Both the position numbers and the translations under genes were made by a program. A stretch of 64,000 nt of DNA from assembly GCA_910584205.1 (NCBI GenBank), contig CAJUAA010000011.1, positions 28,439 through 92,438 of the forward strand, in the 5' to 3' direction. A model generated the notes under the pieces. That model did not search any database, was not told where the DNA came from, and saw nothing but the letters and a program-made list of their open reading frames with translations. Positions 33,540-41,109 of the stretch are shown in pieces. The stretch comes from an uncultured Lachnospiraceae bacterium. Lineage in GTDB: Bacteria > Bacillota > Clostridia > Lachnospirales > Lachnospiraceae. The first letter of the stretch is position 1. Every line of letters starts with the position of its first letter.

Positions 33540-34379
33540 ATGTCCGATGTCATCAGAATCACTGAATTTTCAGCGCCGGAGCTGGATGTGTACGCCAGGC
33601 TTCGGGAAACGCAGCTTTTAAACTGCAGGGCCCCAGAGAGAGGCATCTTCATCGCGGAAAGCCCCAGAGTCATCGAGCGGGCGCTGGACGCCGGATGCGA
33701 GCCGCTGTCCTTCCTGTCGGAGGAACGGTATGTGCAAAAAGAGGCGAAGGAACTTCTTGCGCGGTGCGGGGACATTCCGGTCTATACGGCAGGCATGGAC
33801 GTGCTGGTGCAGATCACCGGCTATAAACTGACCCGGGGGATGCTCTGCGCCATGAGAAGGCCGGAGAAAACGCCTGTGGAGGAAGTCTTAAGAGGCGCCG
33901 GACGGGTAGCCGTGCTGGAACATGTGGTAAATCCTACAAATGTAGGAGCAATTTTCCGCTCGGCGGCGGCTTTGAATATGGATGGAGTGCTTCTGACGCC
34001 GGACTGCAGCGATCCTCTGTACCGGCGTTCGGTCCGGGTGAGTATGGGAACGGTCTTTCAGGTTCCCTGGGCCTGGCTGGACGGGGAGGATGCCTGGCCG
34101 GACAGGGGGCTGCGTACGCTGGGCAGGTTCGGCTTCCGGACGGCGGCCATGGCGCTGACGGAGGATTCCGCGCCCATCGACGACGTGCGGCTGCGGACGG
34201 AGGAGAAGCTGGCGGTGATCCTGGGTACGGAAGGGGACGGCCTGGCGGCAGGCACCATCGCGGACTGCGATTACCGGGTGCGGATTCCCATGGCCCACGG
34301 AGTGGATTCCCTGAATGTGGCGGCGGCCAGCGCCGTGGCGTTCTGGGAATTGAGGAAAAGAGAAAGAGAGGAATTATGA
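33540..34379 (+). CDS. TrmH/SpoU-family RNA 2'-O-methyltransferase
   Basis: 279 residues from the ATG at 33540 with GGGGAGAGAG upstream. The three SpoU motifs are present: NPTNVGAIFRSAAALN (motif 1), VILGTEGDGL (motif 2) and IPMAHGVDSLNVAAASAVAFWE (motif 3), which together form the knotted SAM-binding site. The N-terminal ~100 residues (FIAESPRVIERALDAGCEPLSFL) form the substrate-binding extension seen in rRNA-type members. It methylates a ribose in rRNA or tRNA, target not predictable. The last four bases overlap the NYN-domain gene. Confidence 0.92.
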   Translation: MSDVIRITEFSAPELDVYARLRETQLLNCRAPERGIFIAESPRVIERALDAGCEPLSFLSEERYVQKEAKELLARCGDIPVYTAGMDVLVQITGYKLTRGMLCAMRRPEKTPVEEVLRGAGRVAVLEHVVNPTNVGAIFRSAAALNMDGVLLTPDCSDPLYRRSVRVSMGTVFQVPWAWLDGEDAWPDRGLRTLGRFGFRTAAMALTEDSAPIDDVRLRTEEKLAVILGTEGDGLAAGTIADCDYRVRIPMAHGVDSLNVAAASAVAFWELRKREREEL

Positions 34380-35182
34380 AGAGAACCTATTATCTGATCG
34401 ATACCGAAAATGTCGGGGATCGATGGATCGATTTTATCGATAGACTGGAAAAGGACGACGTACTGGTCGTATTTTATACGAAAAACCATTCCCGCCTGCT
34501 GGAGGAGCATTATCTGAAGCAGCGCTATAACAAACAGATCCGATGGGTGGAATGCGTATCCGGCTACAATGCACTGGACCACCAGCTGGAAGGCGTGCTG
34601 TCCTACCTGATCGCAACCCATGCGGATGCGGAATACTGCATCTATTCCAACGACCAGGATTATAAGGAAGCCATCGACCTGTGGAAGGAAAAGGGTGTGA
34701 CCGTAAGCAGGGTCGGATTTGATCCTAAGAAAAAGAAAAACAAGGCGAAGAAATCGGAACCGGCGGCGCCGGTCCAAAGCCCCATACCGGAGGAACAGGT
34801 GATGGAGGAGATCGCCAGAGCAGTGCCGGTGTCTGATATGGGCGGCTGGTATACGGTGCTGGTGCTTCTGCTGGGACAGGAAAAAGGGCGGGAACTCTAT
34901 ACCGGCCTGAAGAGCGACGAGGATTTGAGGGACAGGCTGTCAAACTGCCTTCTGTCAGGGGAAACAGAGCGGAGCGTGCATTTGGTTACGCTGCTGTACA
35001 GACAGCAGCAGCTGGATACGGCAAAAGCGGAAAAGACAGTGAAGATCGTAAAAGCCCACAGCAAAAAGAACAAAAAGGCTGTCAAGGCGGATATGGACAA
35101 ATGCTTTGGAAAAGAGGTCCGGGACGTATCGCCGTACTATAAAGTCATAAAACCGGTAATTCCGATTCTGAAGGGAAAATAA
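34376..35182 (+). CDS. NYN/PIN-like domain protein
   Basis: 268 residues. The N-terminal half opens with YYLIDTENVGDRWIDFIDRL and has DHQLEGVLSYLIA and YCIYSNDQDYKEAIDLW. These acidic positions match the metal-binding residues of PIN/NYN ribonucleases. A lysine-rich linker (DPKKKKNKAKKSE, about 119-131) separates a C-terminal helical region of unknown function. The start overlaps the stop of the TrmH-like gene (ATGA), indicating coupling; rarA follows 20 bases after its stop. A role in RNA processing together with the methyltransferase is plausible but not shown. Confidence 0.85.
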   Translation: MKRTYYLIDTENVGDRWIDFIDRLEKDDVLVVFYTKNHSRLLEEHYLKQRYNKQIRWVECVSGYNALDHQLEGVLSYLIATHADAEYCIYSNDQDYKEAIDLWKEKGVTVSRVGFDPKKKKNKAKKSEPAAPVQSPIPEEQVMEEIARAVPVSDMGGWYTVLVLLLGQEKGRELYTGLKSDEDLRDRLSNCLLSGETERSVHLVTLLYRQQQLDTAKAEKTVKIVKAHSKKNKKAVKADMDKCFGKEVRDVSPYYKVIKPVIPILKGK

Positions 35183-35202
35183 CGAAACGAAAGGGAAAAG
35201 TG

Positions 35203-36519
35203 ATGGAACAGTTAAGCCTGTTTGACGACCGCCGGACCAGCGCGCCGCTGGCAAGCCGCCTGCGTCCGGAGACGCTGGAGGAATATGTGGGACAGAAGCA
35301 CCTGCTGGGGCAGGGAAAGATCCTTCGCCAGCTCATCGACCGGGATCAGATCTCGTCCATGATTTTCTGGGGGCCGCCGGGGGTGGGCAAAACGACGCTG
35401 GCGCGGATCATCGCCGGAAGGACGAAGGCCTCCTTTCTGGAATTCAGCGCGGTGACCAGTGGGATCAGGGAGATCAAGGAAGTGATGGCGCAGGCGGAGC
35501 AGAACCGTCGCATGGGCATCCGCACCCTTCTGTTCACGGATGAGATCCACCGGTTCAATAAGGCGCAGCAGGATGCGTTCCTGCCCTATGTAGAGAAGGG
35601 GAGCATCATTCTGGTGGGGGCGACGACGGAAAATCCGTCGTTCGAGATCAATTCCGCTCTGCTGTCCCGCTGCAAAGTATTTGTTTTGAAAGCGCTGGAG
35701 GAACCGGATCTGAAGGAGCTGCTCGTCCACGCCCTGAAAAGCCCCAAGGGCCTTGGGATGATGGACGTCGCCATCGAGGAACCGCATCTGAACGCCATTG
35801 CCCGTTTTGCCAACGGAGACGCCAGGACGGCGCTGAACACGCTGGAGATGGCGGTGCTGAACGGGGAGATGGACAGCCGGGGAACGATCCATGTGGATGA
35901 GGAGGTGCTCTCCCAGTGCATGAACCGCCGCTCGCTGCTCTATGACAAAAACGGAGAAGAGCACTATAACCTGATCTCGGCGCTCCATAAATCCATGCGC
36001 AACAGCGATCCGGACGCGGCGGTCTACTGGCTGTGCCGGATGCTGGACGGCGGGGAGGAGCCGCTGTATATTGCCCGGAGGCTGATACGGTTTGCCAGCG
36101 AGGATGTGGGGATGGCGGACTCCCAGGCGCTTCCCCTGGCCGTATCGGTCTATCAGGCGTGCCATTTTCTGGGGATGCCCGAATGCGACGTGCATCTGAC
36201 CCATGCGGTCGTCTACCTGTCCATGGCGCCTAAGTCCAACGCCCTGTACCAGGCGTGCGAAGAGTGCAAGAAGGACGTGCGGGAACTGCCGGCGGAGCCG
36301 GTGCCCCTTCAGATCTGCAACGCGCCTACGGGACTTATGAAGGAGCTGGAATACGGAAAAGGCTATGTATACGCCCACGATACAGAAGAAAAACTGTCAA
36401 AGATGAAATGCCTGCCGGAAAGCCTGGAAGGCCGGAGATATTACCGGCCCACCAGAGAAGGGCAGGAGAGAAACGTAAAGGAAAAGCTGGAGAGGATTCT
36501 GGCGTGGAAGGAAGGATGA
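35203..36519 (+). CDS. rarA: Replication-associated recombination protein A (RarA/MgsA) AAA+ ATPase
   Basis: 438 residues. Walker A is FWGPPGVGKTTLARIIAG (about 50-67), Walker B is LLFTDEIHRF (about 107-116), sensor 1 is GATTENPSFEINSALLSRC. The C-terminal part (RRSLLYDKNGEEHYNLISALHKSMRNSDPDAAVYWLCRML) is the MgsA tetramerisation and clamp-loader-like domain. It acts at stalled replication forks. The N-terminus MEQLSLFDDR resembles a clamp- or SSB-interacting tail. I use the ATG at 35203; a GTG immediately upstream is the other possibility. Confidence 0.95.
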   Translation: MEQLSLFDDRRTSAPLASRLRPETLEEYVGQKHLLGQGKILRQLIDRDQISSMIFWGPPGVGKTTLARIIAGRTKASFLEFSAVTSGIREIKEVMAQAEQNRRMGIRTLLFTDEIHRFNKAQQDAFLPYVEKGSIILVGATTENPSFEINSALLSRCKVFVLKALEEPDLKELLVHALKSPKGLGMMDVAIEEPHLNAIARFANGDARTALNTLEMAVLNGEMDSRGTIHVDEEVLSQCMNRRSLLYDKNGEEHYNLISALHKSMRNSDPDAAVYWLCRMLDGGEEPLYIARRLIRFASEDVGMADSQALPLAVSVYQACHFLGMPECDVHLTHAVVYLSMAPKSNALYQACEECKKDVRELPAEPVPLQICNAPTGLMKELEYGKGYVYAHDTEEKLSKMKCLPESLEGRRYYRPTREGQERNVKEKLERILAWKEG

Positions 36520-36589
36520 AAGGAAAAAACGGAAGTTATCATCAGCATAATTTCAGATAATACTTTAGTATTTTGCTTTCATAACGTAC

Positions 36590-36615
36590 AAGGCCCCGCA
36601 TTACTGCGAGGCTTT
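36590..36615. terminator. Probable bidirectional terminator after rarA
   Basis: AAGGCCCCGCA-TTAC-TGCGAGGCTTT has one mismatch in the stem, with A-rich and T-rich flanks suited to both strands. The following AT-rich 150 bases up to 36770 contain no gene that I can see. Confidence 0.6.
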
Positions 36616-36770
36616 AACAATAATAACTTAGATCTTATAATAATGCCCTATAGGCAAGATTCAAGGTTTCCCCTGTGGTGTTAGTATAGGATATTTTATA
36701 TCTTTCGTCAAGAAATATTCACAATCTTACAATAATCTTACAATAATTTCATGATGCCATTTCATAAAAC

Positions 36771-37353
36771 TCAATTAAAAAAGTACAGTTCTTTCAACTT
36801 TGCATTGATTTTATCCATTGCTGAAGCTGACAGAGAAATTCCATATAAAAAGTCTTCGGAACGTTTCGGAGTATAAATACGCTGTTTACTCACCGTAGTG
36901 ATTTGATTCGTTACGGCCATACTTCCTGTTTTTAATTTGGCGATTTCCTGATTATTCCGTTCGATAATAGCCCGGCTTTTTTCTGCCTTCTGAATTTTTT
37001 CCTCCATCTCTCTTTGATAATGAATGGCATCTTTTAGCCTTGCCATCAAATCAGGAGGAAATTCTTCTGACACAGGTTCAAAATTCTGAAAAATTTCCAC
37101 AGTTGTTTTAAAAGCGGAGTATGCTTTCTTCAGTTCGTTAAGTTCCTGAACAGCGGATAAGTTTATCTGGTTCAAATGAGTCTTCGAAGCTTATATACAT
37201 GGAAAAAGATTCCAACCAGTAGGATATAAGATTTGTTTTCTTCAACAGTACTTTGTTATCAGATGAAATGTATTGCTCTAATAATGTATTTAATTTTTTA
37301 ATGGCTCTTTTTTTGTGCTGGATGACCTCTTCTGCTGTCATTTCTTTACTCAT
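36771..37353 (-). pseudogene. PemK/MazF-family toxin gene with the toxin domain deleted
   Basis: Two minus-strand frames. The first (ATG at 37353, preceded by AAGGTG; ends 37138) reads as the N-terminal extension of Clostridial PemK/MazF proteins: KKTNLISYWLESFSMYISFEDSFEPDKLIRC. The second (37175-36771) reads as their C-terminal helical tail: LKTGSMAVTNQITTVSKQRIYTPKRSEDFLYGISLS and KINAKLKELYF. Between them the family has a ~100-residue MazF fold, starting with an Arg-Gly-Asp beta strand, and it is missing. The join near 37140-37155 also shifts frame. So the RNase part is gone and this is a remnant. It is AT-rich and next to an unexplained 41-base palindrome. Confidence 0.7.
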
Positions 37354-37451
37354 GGCTTTCACCTTCTTTCTTTGATGGTTTATAACGTTCACACATATGA
37401 TCATGGAGAAATCCTTAACAAAAAGTATAAAGCATAGATTAAAAAAATCAA

Positions 37452-37492
37452 CTGCTTTTTACCTCATAATGCCCATTATGAGGTAAAAGCAG
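37452..37492. repeat. 41-base near-perfect palindrome
   Basis: The left arm CTGCTTTTTACCTCATAATG (37452-37471) and right arm CATTATGAGGTAAAAGCAG (37474-37492) pair fully except for one extra T. The loop is two bases. On the minus strand it is followed within 5 bases by a T-run (37441-37447), so it could act as a terminator in that direction. No gene ends there on that strand, however; the PemK remnant starts 90 bases further on. Confidence 0.7.
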
Positions 37493-37518
37493 AAGTTTCA
37501 GGGGAGATGGGGTCCGGT

Positions 37519-37863
37519 ATGACCGACAGAGAAATGCGAAAACTGAAAAGACAGGATCTGCTGCAGATGCTGGTGGCACTGCTCTGCACGGTGGTGGACA
37601 GCAAGGGGAACCCCATGGAAGAGGGGCCTTTCCTGGAGGAGCTGTCGCCCAGGCTTCAGGACGCCATCCAAAGTTCCGTGCGCCACGGAGACGTGGTGGC
37701 GAAATACGGCAGGGGCCAGTATCTGGTGCTGCTGGTGAATACCACAAGGGAAAACTGCAGTGTGGTACAGAAAAGAATCAACTATAAATTCGTTGTGGGC
37801 CGGCAGCGGACGGGAGTGAAGTATTATGTCAACAGCGTGGTCTGTCCGGCGGAGACGAAGTAG
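37519..37863 (+). CDS. Probable chimeric remnant: short N-terminus joined to a degenerate GGDEF-like C-terminus
   Basis: 114 residues from the ATG at 37519. The first ~17 residues (MTDREMRKLKRQDLLQMLV) look like the start of a common helical Lachnospiraceae protein. From about residue 18 on (TVVDSKGNPMEEG..., HGDVVAKYGRGQYLVLLVNTTRENCSVVQKRI..., VKYYVNSVVCP) it resembles the C-terminal part of a degenerate GGDEF-like domain in larger signalling proteins. I infer a deletion that joined two genes near 37575, but am not certain. The next gene (37876) begins 12 bases later. Confidence 0.5.
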   Translation: MTDREMRKLKRQDLLQMLVALLCTVVDSKGNPMEEGPFLEELSPRLQDAIQSSVRHGDVVAKYGRGQYLVLLVNTTRENCSVVQKRINYKFVVGRQRTGVKYYVNSVVCPAETK

Positions 37864-37875
37864 AAAGAGGCAGTC

Positions 37876-38367
37876 ATGGACGGGTCGCAGAGGTATATCG
37901 GATCACCGAATGGAATCGTCCTGTGTATCGACCGCGCAGGAGGAGGATTTCTGAGCGGCCGGTTTTACCACAGGTACAGGGAGAGAGAGACGGCGTTCGC
38001 CAATACGGAGCAGATGCTCTTCCGGTTCGAAGAATTTTTTGACAGCATCAATTATCCATACCCGGGAACGACAGAGCGGACATTTCAGGAAAAGGTCCAG
38101 GGGAAAGAAGGAAGACAGGAGAGGACGGAAAAGATGAATGATGAACAATTGCTGAAACAACACGGGGAACTGGGTACCTTTGTAGTCCGGGTCCAGCATC
38201 GCCAGAACAGCAGCTGGCAGGGCCGGGTCACATGGATGGAAAAAGACCGGACACTGTATTTCCGGTCCGCATGGGAGCTTCTGAAGCTGATCGCCAGCGC
38301 GGTGGAGCTGCCGGAGGAGGAAGACAGGACGGAGGAAGAGACGCCTTCCTGGTTTGAAGAAGAATAA
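37876..38367 (+). CDS. Conserved hypothetical protein of Lachnospiraceae type
   Basis: 163 residues. Two recognisable parts occur: RYIGSPNGIVLCIDRAGGGFLSGRFYHRYRE at the start and GELGTFVVRVQHRQNSSWQGRVTWMEKDRTLYFRSAWELLKLI in the second half. I have seen both in unannotated proteins of this group, sometimes near BTAD/GGDEF-like regulators. There is no membrane segment or catalytic motif. GAAAGAGG precedes the ATG. It follows the chimeric ORF by 12 bases and ends before a palindromic terminator. Function unknown. Confidence 0.7.
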   Translation: MDGSQRYIGSPNGIVLCIDRAGGGFLSGRFYHRYRERETAFANTEQMLFRFEEFFDSINYPYPGTTERTFQEKVQGKEGRQERTEKMNDEQLLKQHGELGTFVVRVQHRQNSSWQGRVTWMEKDRTLYFRSAWELLKLIASAVELPEEEDRTEEETPSWFEEE

Positions 38368-38379
38368 GGGAGAACGAGA

Positions 38380-38419
38380 CGCCCGGGCGTATGTGCCCGG
38401 GCGATTTAGTGGTTTTTTA
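38380..38419 (+). terminator. Intrinsic terminator
   Basis: CGCCCGGGC-GTATGT-GCCCGGGCG followed 9 bases later by TTTTTT. Confidence 0.75.
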
Positions 38420-38456
38420 TCACGCTGTTTGTTTTATTTTTAGATAAAACCGTTGC

Positions 38457-38729
38457 ATGAAAGAAAGAATTCGTGTAAAATATAAAAACATATATTTTCA
38501 GGGAGAGTGCCAGGGAAGCGGGCCTCTTCCGGCGATGTTTGCTTGTGAGGTGCCGGTTATGGTTTCATATGGAGTGTTGGATGATAAGACATATATGGCA
38601 GAGATCAGAGGGTGCTTCCAGGATATTTTTGATGAGGGAAGCAGTGAGGTGAAGAACAGGCCGGTAGAACTGCTGCGATATGTAAGGACGAATGAGGAAA
38701 GAGTAAAAGAAGGGAATAACAGACTATGA
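38457..38729 (+). CDS. Hypothetical protein, first gene of an AT-rich cassette
   Basis: 90 residues (MKERIRVKYKNIYFQGECQGSGPLP...). I do not recognise the family. Predicted beta-rich at the start; no signal peptide. The ribosome site upstream is poor, so the true start may differ. Its stop overlaps the next start as ATGA, supporting translation of both. Codon use and AT content differ from the neighbouring GC-rich genes, suggesting acquisition together with the next three genes. Confidence 0.55.
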   Translation: MKERIRVKYKNIYFQGECQGSGPLPAMFACEVPVMVSYGVLDDKTYMAEIRGCFQDIFDEGSSEVKNRPVELLRYVRTNEERVKEGNNRL

Positions 38730-38926
38730 GGATCACAGATGGTTCAATGATCGTGGATGAAGCAGTCAATATGTGCCGGACTCTGACAAAAAGCAGCTTC
38801 GGTATTAATGAACTTATGCGTATCTATATGGCTACCCCTGTGTCCGACTGTTTCAGCCAGGACGGGTCCATGGGCGGGTATGTTCCCCATAAAAGACGTA
38901 TGAGAAAAAGGAATTATTTCGTATAA
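38726..38926 (+). CDS. Small hypothetical protein, coupled to the preceding gene
   Basis: 66 residues (MRITDGSMIVDEAVNMCRTLTKSSFG...), ending in a basic tail (PHKRRMRKRNYFV). No family recognised. The ATG overlaps the upstream stop by four bases. The next gene starts 18 bases after its stop with its own AAGGTG. Being short, basic and coupled, it could be an accessory subunit or a small regulatory protein; neither can be shown. Confidence 0.5.
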   Translation: MRITDGSMIVDEAVNMCRTLTKSSFGINELMRIYMATPVSDCFSQDGSMGGYVPHKRRMRKRNYFV

Positions 38927-38944
38927 ACATGTAAAGGTGAACAT

Positions 38945-39460
38945 ATGGAAATACAGAACAAAATGGAAGAAGCGGCTGACTTGATTGTCGAAGCAGTGAA
39001 ATTTGCAGCGGTGGCAGGAGTCAATGCATCGGAGTTCGGGATTCGTCTTTCGGAATCTCTTTATTTAAATATCCGGGACGCCATGTTTCATTATAAGGCA
39101 CTGTGTGATCAGGTTCGGGATGGGAAGGAAGAGGATGCATGGAGACATTATTTTAATTTAAAGGAACACCTCATCCGGGGAGAAAAGGATGCAATCATTG
39201 TACAGGTGCAGGCTGTGAGTGAGGCTGTTTTCAGTATCATGGAGCAGGCGGCTTTTGATGATCTGTTCGATTCGGATGACAGAAAGGAACTGCAGTCCCG
39301 CAGCCATCAGGTTAAGGATATCATATTAAGAGTGAGGATCGCCGGAAGCGATCTGCCGGAAGAGGAATTTTCTGTCAGTGAGCTGCGGACAGAGGTGGTA
39401 TCCTGTACAGTAAAGGCAGCGAAAATCTGCGAGGAGAAAAATCTATCGTTATGGATCTAA
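38945..39460 (+). CDS. Hypothetical helical protein encoded before an MBL-fold gene
   Basis: 171 residues, acidic, predicted almost entirely helical (NKMEEAADLIVEAVKFAAVAGVNASEFGIRLSESLYLNIRD...). No motif or membrane segment seen and no family recognised. AAAGGTGAACAT precedes the ATG. It overlaps the following MBL-type gene by ten bases, so the two are likely expressed together and may interact. Confidence 0.6.
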   Translation: MEIQNKMEEAADLIVEAVKFAAVAGVNASEFGIRLSESLYLNIRDAMFHYKALCDQVRDGKEEDAWRHYFNLKEHLIRGEKDAIIVQVQAVSEAVFSIMEQAAFDDLFDSDDRKELQSRSHQVKDIILRVRIAGSDLPEEEFSVSELRTEVVSCTVKAAKICEEKNLSLWI

Positions 39461-40297
39461 TGAATATCTATCAGATTGTTCAGTGTATGGATCCTCTGGA
39501 CAGAACAAGGTTTCAGCCTAAAGTAACAAAATTCGAAAAGTCTCTGGCAGCGGATGATTATGAGAACCGGTGGCGTCTGTATTCTCTTCTTTATCTGACG
39601 TATCAGTATATTTATCCCGATTCTGTAAAGGCAGAAAAAATTAAGATGATGATGGATGCTGTTGAAGGCGAACTGGAGAAAGCCGGCGTATCCGGATTTA
39701 AAATAGAATTTGAGGAGACAGATTATGCGATCCGAATGCATATCAAGAAAAATATTGTGATTAATGACGCTTACGGACCAGCATTTTCAAAGAGGGATTT
39801 TCGGTTGCAGAACAGGAGCTTTATGACTATCCTCAAGGGGTTTAGTTCATCAACTCCTTTTTTTATCCGGCACTGAGAGAAAGATTTCACAATGTGCCCA
39901 TAAAGGGGGCGGCTTTTTCCTGAAGTGGAAAGGATATGGGATAGTGGTTGATCCGGGTATTAATTTCATGGAAAATATGCACTTTACAGGGTTGAATATC
40001 AATGATATCAATGCTGTTTTAGTAACACATGACCATATAGACCATAATGGAGATCTGCCGGCCATAGATGATCTGGCCTCACAGTTTGGCAGACGGGATA
40101 TTGCCCTGTATATGGATAAGCATACGGAAAGAGAATATGCGGGCCGAAAGGGATATTTTTCGGAGAAAAACAGACATGGCATAGATCTGACAATGAACAG
40201 AAGTTTTGATATCGGACCTTCTGTCAGTATTCAGGTTGAGGTGATGCCGACGAAGCACATTCTGGAAAATGTCTGCAGCGACTGCATTCTATCATAA
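39451..40297 (+). pseudogene. Metallo-beta-lactamase-fold hydrolase with N-terminal extension, two frameshifts
   Basis: Three frames join into one protein. 39451-39876 gives an N-terminal region of ~130 residues (MDLMNIYQIVQCMDP...ILKGFSSSTPFF). The MBL fold then reads YPALRERFHNVPIKG, GGFFLKWKGYGIVVDPGINFMENMHFTGL and INAVLVTHDHIDHNGDLPAI, the last holding the HxHxDH zinc motif. The frame breaks at a run of seven T (about 39858-39864; eight would restore it) and at a run of five G (about 39905-39909; six would restore it). Both are homopolymer contractions. The end at 40297 (CSDCILS) is early for an MBL enzyme, so the C-terminus may also be missing. Substrate and role are unknown; the cassette setting suggests an accessory function. 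Confidence 0.7.
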
Positions 40298-40332
40298 ATA
40301 AGATCTGCCAGATCAGCGTATCGGGCTTAAGA

Positions 40333-40364
40333 CCGGGAATTTGAAAAAAGTTCCCGGATTTTTT
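40333..40364 (+). terminator. Intrinsic terminator after the MBL-fold gene
   Basis: CCGGGAA-TTTGAAAAAAG-TTCCCGG followed by ATTTTTT. Confidence 0.85.
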
Positions 40365-40408
40365 ATAAAAGTGTAAGATATCCTCGCCTGCGGACGGAAT
40401 ATATAGTG

Positions 40409-40445
40409 AAGGAACCAAAAGGGCAGCTGACCTTTTGGCTTCCTC
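40409..40445 (+). promoter_or_regulatory. Leader hairpin upstream of the second ECF sigma gene
   Basis: GGAACCAAAAGG pairs with CCTTTTGGCTTCC with one bulge. It lies about 110 bases before the sigma gene start and just after an AT-rich stretch (GAATATATAG) that may be part of its promoter. No T-run follows, so it is a leader structure rather than a terminator. The remaining leader to 40551 is GC-rich and shows no ORF. Confidence 0.4.
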
Positions 40446-40551
40446 CCAGGGCGTCTGCCGGCGGGCGCCGCGTAAGCTTACGAAATCTGAAGGAATGGGA
40501 CAGAGGATGTTTCATGACAAGGGATGAACCATATTTTTTGAGGTAACTGTG

Positions 40552-41109
40552 ATGAAAGCAAATGAAGATAATTATGTAAACCTGATCAAATGCCGTCGGG
40601 AAGAAGGGCTTGTGTATGTGATCAGGACCTATGGGGGGCTTTTAAAGTCCATTGTGCAAAAAAGGCTGTTCGCATCGCCGGACCGGGTGGAAGAGTGCAT
40701 GAACGACATCTTTCTCGGGATCTGGAAAAACATCGACTGCTTTGACGAAAGCAGAGGAAGTTTTGTGAACTGGGCGGCGGGCGTAGCGAGGCTGGAAGCC
40801 ATCGACACCCTGCGCAGAATACAAAGAGAACATCTCTCCATGTCTCTGGAGGAACTGGAAATGGAGATCCCCAAAGAGGATATGGCTCTTCAGAAGCTGA
40901 CGGAGCAGGAGCTTTCAAAGGAGACAGAAGAAATCTTAAAGTGCCTGTCGGGAAGAGATCAGGAGTTGTTCCGACGGATCTTTCTGATGGAAGAGGAGCC
41001 GGAGGAGGCAGGCCAGGCGCTGGGAATGAGCAGAGATAATGTCTATGTACGGATCTTCCGGGGAAAGAAGAAGATCCGCAGTAAATTTGGAGAAAGGAAG
41101 AGGGCATGA
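40552..41109 (+). CDS. ECF-type RNA polymerase sigma factor (second copy of the pair type)
   Basis: 185 residues from the ATG at 40552, with TTGAGG 9 bases upstream; a GTG immediately before it is the alternative. Region 2 includes RVEECMNDIFLGIWKNIDCFDESRGSFVNWAAGVARLEAIDTLRRIQRE, region 4 includes CLSGRDQELFRRIFLMEEEPEEAGQALGMSRDNVYVRIFRGKKKI. The stop overlaps the start of the DUF4179 gene by four bases, indicating a tightly coupled sigma/anti-sigma pair. Confidence 0.92.
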   Translation: MKANEDNYVNLIKCRREEGLVYVIRTYGGLLKSIVQKRLFASPDRVEECMNDIFLGIWKNIDCFDESRGSFVNWAAGVARLEAIDTLRRIQREHLSMSLEELEMEIPKEDMALQKLTEQELSKETEEILKCLSGRDQELFRRIFLMEEEPEEAGQALGMSRDNVYVRIFRGKKKIRSKFGERKRA

